Source: Deltaproteobacteria bacterium (lineage in GTDB: Bacteria; Desulfobacterota; GWC2-55-46). Taken from it: a stretch of 10,385 bases of DNA. Where the stretch lies: assembly GCA_016234955.1 (NCBI GenBank), contig JACRNN010000196.1, positions 1-10,385 of the forward strand, in the 5' to 3' direction. Position numbers and translations under genes: made by a program. Shown here one piece after another: positions 6,363-10,385 of the stretch (within the stretch, counting starts at the first letter, position 1; each line of letters starts with the position of its first letter). The notes beneath the pieces were generated by a model. It did no database searches and was not told where the DNA came from. It worked only from the letters and a program-made list of their open reading frames with translations.

Positions 6363-6388
6363 CCCTAAGCTTGAAAACTTAGGGTTTT
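6363..6388 (+). promoter_or_regulatory. Small hairpin with T-run in the SulP leader
   Basis: CCCTAAG (6363-6369) and CTTAGGG (6378-6384) enclose an eight-base loop and are followed by TTTT. This could be a weak terminator or attenuator 26 bases before the SulP start, or the tail of the preceding repeat. The stem is only seven base pairs, so confidence is low. Confidence 0.4.
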
Positions 6389-6414
6389 CAGAATAAAATC
6401 AAAAGGAGCATATA

Positions 6415-8124
6415 ATGGCGGACCCTGAACCTTCCGTTGCAAAACCCCGGCATCCTGTATTCCTGCCGAAGATATTCTCAACCCTCAAGACATATTCTCT
6501 GGATATCTTCTGGGGTGACCTCTCCGGAGGGGTGATCGTCGGGGTCGTGGCCCTCCCCCTGGCGATCGCCTTCGCCATAGCCTCCGGCGTTACTCCCGAC
6601 AGGGGGCTGACCACCGCGATAGTGGCCGGGTTTCTTATATCCGCCTTCGGCGGCTCCCGCGTCCAGATAGGCGGCCCCACAGGCGCCTTCGTCGTCATCG
6701 TCTACAACATCGTCGAGAAATACGGTGTTGACGGCCTCATCATCTGCACGGTCATGGCCGGGGTGATGCTCGTCCTCATGGGGGTGGCTCGGCTCGGCGT
6801 GATCCTCAAATACATCCCCTACCAGCTCACGGTCGGGTTTACGGCCGGCATCGCGATGGTCATCTTCTCATCGGAGGTAAAAGACTTTCTCGGATTGAGG
6901 ACAGGGCCCGTGCCCGCGGATTTCATCGATAAGTGGGCCGTTTATTTGCAGAACATCGGTACGCTCCACCTCCCGACGGTCGGCCTGTCCATCCTGTCGA
7001 TACTCATCATCGTCTTATGGCCGCGGGTCAGCCGCAGGGTGCCGGGGCCGATAGCGGCGCTCCTGATCGTGACGGCCATCGTGAATTTTTTCAATATTCC
7101 GGTGGAGACCATCGGCTCGAGGTTCGGCTCCATTCCGAGCGGGCTTCCCGCCCCGTCCCTGCCCCACGTAACGCTGGACACTATAAAAATGCTCCTCCCG
7201 TCGGCTTTGACGGTGGCCCTCCTTGGGGCTATAGAATCGTTGCTGTCCGCCGTTGTGGCCGATGGGATGATAGAAAGCAAGCACCGCTCAAACACCGAGC
7301 TCATAGGCCAGGGCATCGCGAACATCATAACACCGTTTTTCGGGGGCATCCCCTCCACCGGCGCGATCGCGCGCACGGCGACCAACGTCAAGAACGGCGG
7401 AAAGACCCCGGTGGCGGGCATAATACACGCCGTGACGCTGCTGGTGATAATGCTTATCTTCGGCCGGTGGGCGACACTGATACCGCTTTGCGTGCTGGCC
7501 GCCATACTCGTCGTGGTGTCGTACCACATGAGCGAGTGGCGGGCCTTCAAGAGCCTGCTGAGCGCGCCCAGGATGGACATCGCCGTGCTTATCGTAACCT
7601 TTGTTTTGACGGTATTTGCAGACCTCACCATAGCGATTGAGGTGGGCGTGTTGATGTCGGCCGTCCTTTTTATGAAGAGGATGACGGATGTCACCGTGAT
7701 CAGGAATATAACCTCGGAGCTCGATGAGCGCGTCGACGAAGAGGCGTTGAGGGAAGACCCCGGCTCGATAAGCCGCCGCAAGGTCCCCGACGGGGTGGCT
7801 GTCTATGAGGCGGAAGGGGCGCTTTTCTTCGGGGTCGCGGAATCGATAAGAGACACCATTAGTATCGGCAAGAATCCGCCAAGGGTGTTGATACTCCGGA
7901 CGCGCCACGTCCTCGCCCTCGACGCCACCGCCATAAGGGCGCTCGGCGACCTCAAGAGGCAATGCGACCGTTACAGGACGCGGCTTGTCATCTCCGGGAT
8001 CCACGCGCAACCCATGATAGCGATGGAGAGGTCGGGGCTCCTCTATCAGATCGGGCAGGATAACGTGTGCGCCACAATAGACGACGCGCTCGCCCGCGCC
8101 AGGGAGATAGCGGGGGGAGGATAG
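6415..8124 (+). CDS. SulP-family (SLC26) anion transporter with STAS domain
   Basis: This 569-residue protein has the two-part SulP layout. Residues from about 35 to 425 are hydrophobic membrane segments containing family signatures: GGVIVGVVALPLAIAFAIAS (about 39-58), QIGGPTGAFVVIVYNI (about 84-99), YQLTVGFTAGIAMVIFSSEV, and FFGGIPSTGAIARTATNVKN (about 308-327). A cytosolic STAS domain follows (about 461-567) with the usual LDATAIRALGDL segment near residue 502. SulP proteins move sulfate, bicarbonate or dicarboxylates, usually with Na+ or H+. The substrate cannot be read from sequence; sulfate or bicarbonate are the leading options. A good AAAAGGAG lies six bases before ATG 6415. A REP-like palindrome and a small hairpin lie in its leader. 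It converges on hemL across a shared terminator and has no operon partner here. Confidence 0.95.
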   Translation: MADPEPSVAKPRHPVFLPKIFSTLKTYSLDIFWGDLSGGVIVGVVALPLAIAFAIASGVTPDRGLTTAIVAGFLISAFGGSRVQIGGPTGAFVVIVYNIVEKYGVDGLIICTVMAGVMLVLMGVARLGVILKYIPYQLTVGFTAGIAMVIFSSEVKDFLGLRTGPVPADFIDKWAVYLQNIGTLHLPTVGLSILSILIIVLWPRVSRRVPGPIAALLIVTAIVNFFNIPVETIGSRFGSIPSGLPAPSLPHVTLDTIKMLLPSALTVALLGAIESLLSAVVADGMIESKHRSNTELIGQGIANIITPFFGGIPSTGAIARTATNVKNGGKTPVAGIIHAVTLLVIMLIFGRWATLIPLCVLAAILVVVSYHMSEWRAFKSLLSAPRMDIAVLIVTFVLTVFADLTIAIEVGVLMSAVLFMKRMTDVTVIRNITSELDERVDEEALREDPGSISRRKVPDGVAVYEAEGALFFGVAESIRDTISIGKNPPRVLILRTRHVLALDATAIRALGDLKRQCDRYRTRLVISGIHAQPMIAMERSGLLYQIGQDNVCATIDDALARAREIAGGG

Positions 8125-8174
8125 GCAAGCCCTTTAATGTTTCCTTCGGGTATGATTCCTCAACATAAGTCCCC

Positions 8175-8218
8175 AAAGAAAAGCCTCCGCCGGATCTTGC
8201 CGGCGGAGGCTTTTCTTT
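8175..8218. terminator. Bidirectional terminator between SulP gene and hemL
   Basis: A perfect 19-bp inverted repeat (8175-8193 with 8200-8218) encloses a six-base loop. The stem is GC-rich in the centre with A-rich and T-rich outer ends, so both strands give a GC hairpin followed by U-rich RNA. It sits between two convergent genes and can end both transcripts. Confidence 0.95.
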
Positions 8219-8242
8219 TAACGTTACGGGAGGCCCTTCCCT

Positions 8243-9640
8243 TCACAGCCCCTTAAAACTCTTCTCCGCCGCGTCGAGCGTCTTTTCCACGTCGTCCTTC
8301 GTGTGGGCCAGGCTCACGAACACGGCCTCGAACTGCGAGGGCGGCAGGTATATGCCTCTCTTGAGCATCCTTGTGAAGTACCTGGCGAACCTCTTGAGGT
8401 CCGACCTCCGCGCGTCCCCGTAGTTCTCAACCGGCCTGTCCGTGAAGAATACGGTGAACATCGAGCCCGCGACCGCGGCCTGGCAGGGGATATCGCGCCT
8501 TCTCGCTATCTCTACTATCCCGTCGCATAAGGAGCTTGCCGTCTTGAAGAGCCTCTCGTAGACCCCCTTCCTCTGGAGGAGCTTGAGCGTCTCTATCCCG
8601 GCGGTCATGGCTATCGGGTTGCCTGACAGCGTCCCGGCCTGGTAGACCGGCCCCGAGGGGGCGAGCATCTCCATTATCGCGCGTTTTCCGCCGAAGGCGC
8701 CTACAGGGAGCCCACCGCCTATGACCTTGCCGAGGCATGTGATGTCAGGGTCTACATGGTAGACCTTCTGCGCCCCCCCGTAGCAGAGCCTGAAGCCGCT
8801 CATGACCTCGTCCATTATCAGGAGCGCCCCGTACTTGACGCAAAGGGCCTTTAGCCCCGCCATGAAGCCGTCCCTCGGAAGCACCACGCCCATGTTCCCC
8901 GGGACGCCCTCCACTATGACGCAGGCGACCCCTTCAGGGTTTTTTTTGAAGAGCGCCTCCACCGAGCCGAGGTCGTTGAACACGGCGTTGTACGTATGCC
9001 TTGCAAGGTCCGAGGGCACCCCGGGGCTGTCCGGCACCCCGAGCGTCGCCGCGCCGCTCCCGGCCTTTACAAGGAGGCTGTCGGCGTGGCCGTGGTAGCA
9101 CCCTTCGAATTTGATGATGTTGTCCCTGCCCGTGCGGGCGCGCGCGAGCCTTATGGCGCTCATCGTGGCCTCTGTGCCGGAGCTCACGAAACGGACCATG
9201 TCCATCGAAGGGAAGGCCTTGAGCGTAAGCCCGGCCAGGGTTACCTCAAGCTCGGTTGGGGCCCCGTAGCTCGTGCCCCTGTCTATCGCCTTTTTCAGGG
9301 CAACGGATACCCGCGGGTGCGCGTGCCCTAATATCATAGGTCCCCATGAGCCGATATAGTCTATATATGCGTTCCCGTCGACGTCGTATATCCTGCTGCC
9401 CCGGGCCCTCTCTATGAAAGGGGGTTTGCCGCCGACGGCCTTGTAAGCCCTCACGGGGCTGTCCACCCCGCCGGGGATGAGCTTGACGGCCTTTTTGAAC
9501 ATGCGTAGCGAGCGCCCTGCCCGCGGCTTGCTGCGGGGTCGAGCGAGCGAATCGGATATAGATACTTCCTTACATGTCGAAGATTCCCCGCGGCTTGCCG
9601 CGGGGAGCTTCAATATCTGCGCGGACCTCTTAGTCCCCAT
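8243..9640 (-). CDS. hemL: Glutamate-1-semialdehyde 2,1-aminomutase with N-terminal insertion
   Basis: HemL is a PLP enzyme that converts glutamate-1-semialdehyde to 5-aminolevulinate, the last step of the C5 route to heme. Visible hallmarks are LIPGGVDSPVRAYKAVGG, SWGPMILGHAHP, FVSSGTEATMSAIRLAR, GCYHGHADSLLVKAGSG, LLIMDEVMSGFR, and CLGKVIGGGLPVGAFGG with the PLP lysine at K305. The ATG at 9640 has AAAGGGGG upstream, lies behind a likely promoter, and starts MGTKRS, like usual HemL N-termini (xxTKRSEELF, from memory). The protein is then 465 residues, about 38 more than the usual 427. The excess is residues 7-44, encoded by palindromic repeats; without it the PLP lysine falls at about 267, as in E. 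coli (265). Starting at M47 (9502) would avoid the insert but has a poorer ribosome site. The frame is open further upstream, but that includes the promoter. VEGVPGNMG replaces the usual VEPVAGNMG. Confidence 0.95.
   Translation of the reverse strand: MGTKRSAQILKLPAASRGESSTCKEVSISDSLARPRSKPRAGRSLRMFKKAVKLIPGGVDSPVRAYKAVGGKPPFIERARGSRIYDVDGNAYIDYIGSWGPMILGHAHPRVSVALKKAIDRGTSYGAPTELEVTLAGLTLKAFPSMDMVRFVSSGTEATMSAIRLARARTGRDNIIKFEGCYHGHADSLLVKAGSGAATLGVPDSPGVPSDLARHTYNAVFNDLGSVEALFKKNPEGVACVIVEGVPGNMGVVLPRDGFMAGLKALCVKYGALLIMDEVMSGFRLCYGGAQKVYHVDPDITCLGKVIGGGLPVGAFGGKRAIMEMLAPSGPVYQAGTLSGNPIAMTAGIETLKLLQRKGVYERLFKTASSLCDGIVEIARRRDIPCQAAVAGSMFTVFFTDRPVENYGDARRSDLKRFARYFTRMLKRGIYLPPSQFEAVFVSLAHTKDDVEKTLDAAEKSFKGL
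9509..9622. repeat. Palindromic-repeat insert in the 5' coding end of hemL
   Basis: These 114 bases match the 38 extra codons of hemL, from after MGTKRS to before LRMFKKA. They hold two GC-rich hairpins: the REP-like copy B and a degenerate relative (CCCGCGG-cttg-CTGCGGG, around 9520-9537) flanked by GCGAGCG sequences. The reading frame is kept throughout. Boundaries are estimated from protein length, not from a visible target duplication. Confidence 0.7.
9577..9613. repeat. REP-like 37-bp palindrome, copy B (inside hemL)
   Basis: This differs from copy A at 6322-6358 by one base. CCCCGCGG-cttg-CCGCGGGG gives an 8-bp GC stem, with GAAG...CTTC outside. Read on the - strand in the hemL frame it encodes KLPAASRGESST. 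Confidence 0.88.
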
Positions 9641-9690
9641 CTTCCATGCCCCCTTTCCATTGTGATTTGACATCCTCCCTGCAATGACAT

Positions 9691-9720
9691 ATCCTACATG
9701 AACGCCGGATTGGGTGTCAA
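9691..9720 (-). promoter_or_regulatory. Probable hemL promoter
   Basis: On the - strand a perfect TTGACA (9720-9715), an 18-base spacer and TAGGAT (9696-9691) resemble a sigma70 promoter. Transcription would start near 9684, about 44 bases before the chosen hemL start. This supports the start at 9640 over the longer open frame. Confidence 0.6.
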
Positions 9721-9758
9721 TCCCTTTCATAAACCCGTTGGCAGACAACGCAACGATA

Positions 9759-9803
9759 CTTTAACGTCTCTGTAACACTACTGTAACATTGCGCTGGTAT
9801 AAT
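9759..9803 (+). promoter_or_regulatory. Pho-box-like triple repeat and -10 element for pstC
   Basis: Three heptamers in exact 11-bp phase, CTTTAAC (9759), CTGTAAC (9770) and CTGTAAC (9781), are followed ten bases later by a perfect TATAAT (9798-9803). PhoB sites in known systems are heptamer repeats such as CTGTCAT with 4-bp gaps, replacing the -35 and lying about ten bases before the -10. The spacing fits this exactly, though the heptamer is not the E. coli one. The downstream gene is pstC, the classic phosphate-starvation target, so PhoB control is likely. Confidence 0.8.
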
Positions 9804-9865
9804 CCCCTATTGCGTCAGCGTTCCGAAACCACCGGGGTTTTAAATCCCTGGTTGGATTCATAACC

Positions 9866-10034
9866 TATACACAACGTTATAAATAATTGCCGATACGGAG
9901 CGTAAGAACAAACTTCCACTTGCATAGCTTCGCGGCAAGTGGAGCCTGCCAAGGCGCGACGAGCCGAGGAGCCGGGGCACCCACGCCAAGCGGCGTGGGT
10001 CGGGTATGCGAAGTTATGACGCTCCGTATATAAA
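9866..10034. repeat. Structured dispersed repeat, copy 2 (pstC leader)
   Basis: About 169 bp homologous to copy 1 at 2156-2283, in the same orientation relative to the downstream gene. Its outer arms pair better than copy 1's: ATACGGAGCGT near 9893-9903 with ACGCTCCGTAT near 10018-10028. The shared hairpin CCACTTGC...GCAAGTGG is present, plus a copy-specific hairpin ACCCACGCC (9979-9987) with GGCGTGGGT (9992-10000). It lies between the Pho promoter and pstC, so it would form most of the mRNA leader. Confidence 0.85.
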
Positions 10035-10036
10035 CC

Positions 10037-10385
10037 ATGGCCCTTTCCGACAGACATACCTCCGCCAGGGTTGGAGACGCCTTTTTCAAGGGCCTCTGTT
10101 ATTTCTTCGCGGTCGCGGTCATCCTGCTGATGGTACTCATATTCGCCGTCCTCTTGAAGGAGTCGTGGCTATCCATAAAGACGTTCGGCTTCAGGTTTTT
10201 CTATTCGACCGCGTGGAACCCGGTCAGGTCCGACTTCGGCGCGCTGCCCGCCATATACGGGACCGTGGTATCGTCCCTGATAGCGATAATAATCGCCCTG
10301 CCCGTCAGCATCGGCATAGCGATATTCTTGACCGAGATGGCGCCAAAGGGGCTTAAGGGGCCGATAGGGGTCTCCATAGAGCTTC
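10037..10385 (+). CDS. pstC: Phosphate ABC transporter permease PstC (3' end off window)
   Basis: The frame opens at ATG 10037 and runs off the right edge: 116 complete codons of a protein usually around 290-320 residues. After a short polar start (MALSDRHTSARVGDAFFKG) comes a transmembrane helix (about 21-42, FFAVAVILLMVLIFAVLL). A periplasmic loop follows with FRFFYSTAWNPVRSDFGALP and IYGTVVSS, then a second helix LIAIIIALPVSIGIAIFLTE. These are hallmarks of PstC, one of the two inner-membrane channel subunits that import phosphate with PstA, PstB and the binding protein PstS. It is the first gene after a Pho-box-like promoter, with no pstS between. No Shine-Dalgarno is visible before the ATG, and the upstream leader is a structured repeat. 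The next genes (pstA, pstB, phoU are usual) lie outside the window. Confidence 0.9.
   Translation, partial: MALSDRHTSARVGDAFFKGLCYFFAVAVILLMVLIFAVLLKESWLSIKTFGFRFFYSTAWNPVRSDFGALPAIYGTVVSSLIAIIIALPVSIGIAIFLTEMAPKGLKGPIGVSIEL

Noticed and set aside
6933..7640. Long + frame within the SulP gene and minus frames opposite it
   Set aside because: Out-of-frame shadows of a clearly conserved transporter, with low-complexity Arg/His-rich composition typical of GC-rich DNA.
9641..9748. Upstream extension of hemL to a start at 9748
   Set aside because: It would cover the probable hemL promoter and leader; the ATG at 9640 has a good ribosome site and a family-like N-terminus.
9759..9791. CRISPR-like or tandem repeat array
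   Set aside because: Only three 11-bp units with conserved heptamers and promoter spacing, which fits a regulator site and not a CRISPR array.
9815..10089. Minus-strand open frames across copy 2 of the dispersed repeat
   Set aside because: They consist mostly of the structured repeat and run against the Pho promoter and pstC; no protein family is recognisable.
10006..10356. Open frame of 116 codons at the right end
   Set aside because: It is out of frame with pstC, which has clear PstC sequence in the frame from 10037.

Overview
The window is a GC-rich bacterial chromosome segment with a strong preference for AGG (Arg) and ATA (Ile) codons. Its left half is a locus for exported multiheme c-type cytochromes. 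The best fit is a metal- or electrode-respiring, or syntrophic, anaerobe of the Desulfobacterota/Desulfuromonadota or Nitrospirota type. That placement is an inference from gene content, since no marker gene for taxonomy is present.

Left half (1-5219), all on the + strand: a hexaheme-type cytochrome truncated by the left edge (five CxxCH motifs visible) with a strong terminator; two exported NHL-repeat beta-propeller proteins; a complete exported hexaheme cytochrome with its own sigma70-type promoter; and a membrane-anchored TPR protein. Both cytochromes follow the motif order of OmcS, the filament-forming hexaheme cytochrome of Geobacter: CxxCHTMH near the N-terminus, CHDxH, WCxxCHxxxH followed by RHP, CLSCHxAH, and a CxxCH at the extreme C-terminus. 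The block therefore reads as cytochrome - NHL - NHL - cytochrome - TPR, a candidate locus for extracellular cytochrome nanowires and their assembly factors.

Middle (5220-6314): a gene-free stretch holding two foldback elements, one a MITE-like element of about 146 bp with 18-bp terminal inverted repeats. It is followed by an exported SIMPL/DUF541 (YggE-like) protein and a terminator.

Right half (6315-10385): a SulP-family anion transporter with a C-terminal STAS domain (+) converges on hemL, glutamate-1-semialdehyde aminomutase (-), across a perfect 19-bp bidirectional terminator. hemL carries an apparent in-frame insertion of about 38 codons made of palindromic repeats; a near-identical 37-bp palindrome lies upstream of the SulP gene. 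hemL diverges from pstC, the phosphate ABC transporter permease truncated by the right edge. pstC is preceded by a promoter with three 11-bp-phased Pho-box-like half sites.

A second, larger structured repeat occurs twice, just upstream of the second NHL gene (where it supplies the start codon) and just upstream of pstC. Repeat families placed in leaders and in one gene's 5' coding end are the most unusual DNA-level feature. The tandem OmcS-like cytochromes are the most interesting functional one. hemL makes a tetrapyrrole precursor that cytochrome maturation would consume, but it has its own promoter and no sequence evidence links it to the cytochrome block.
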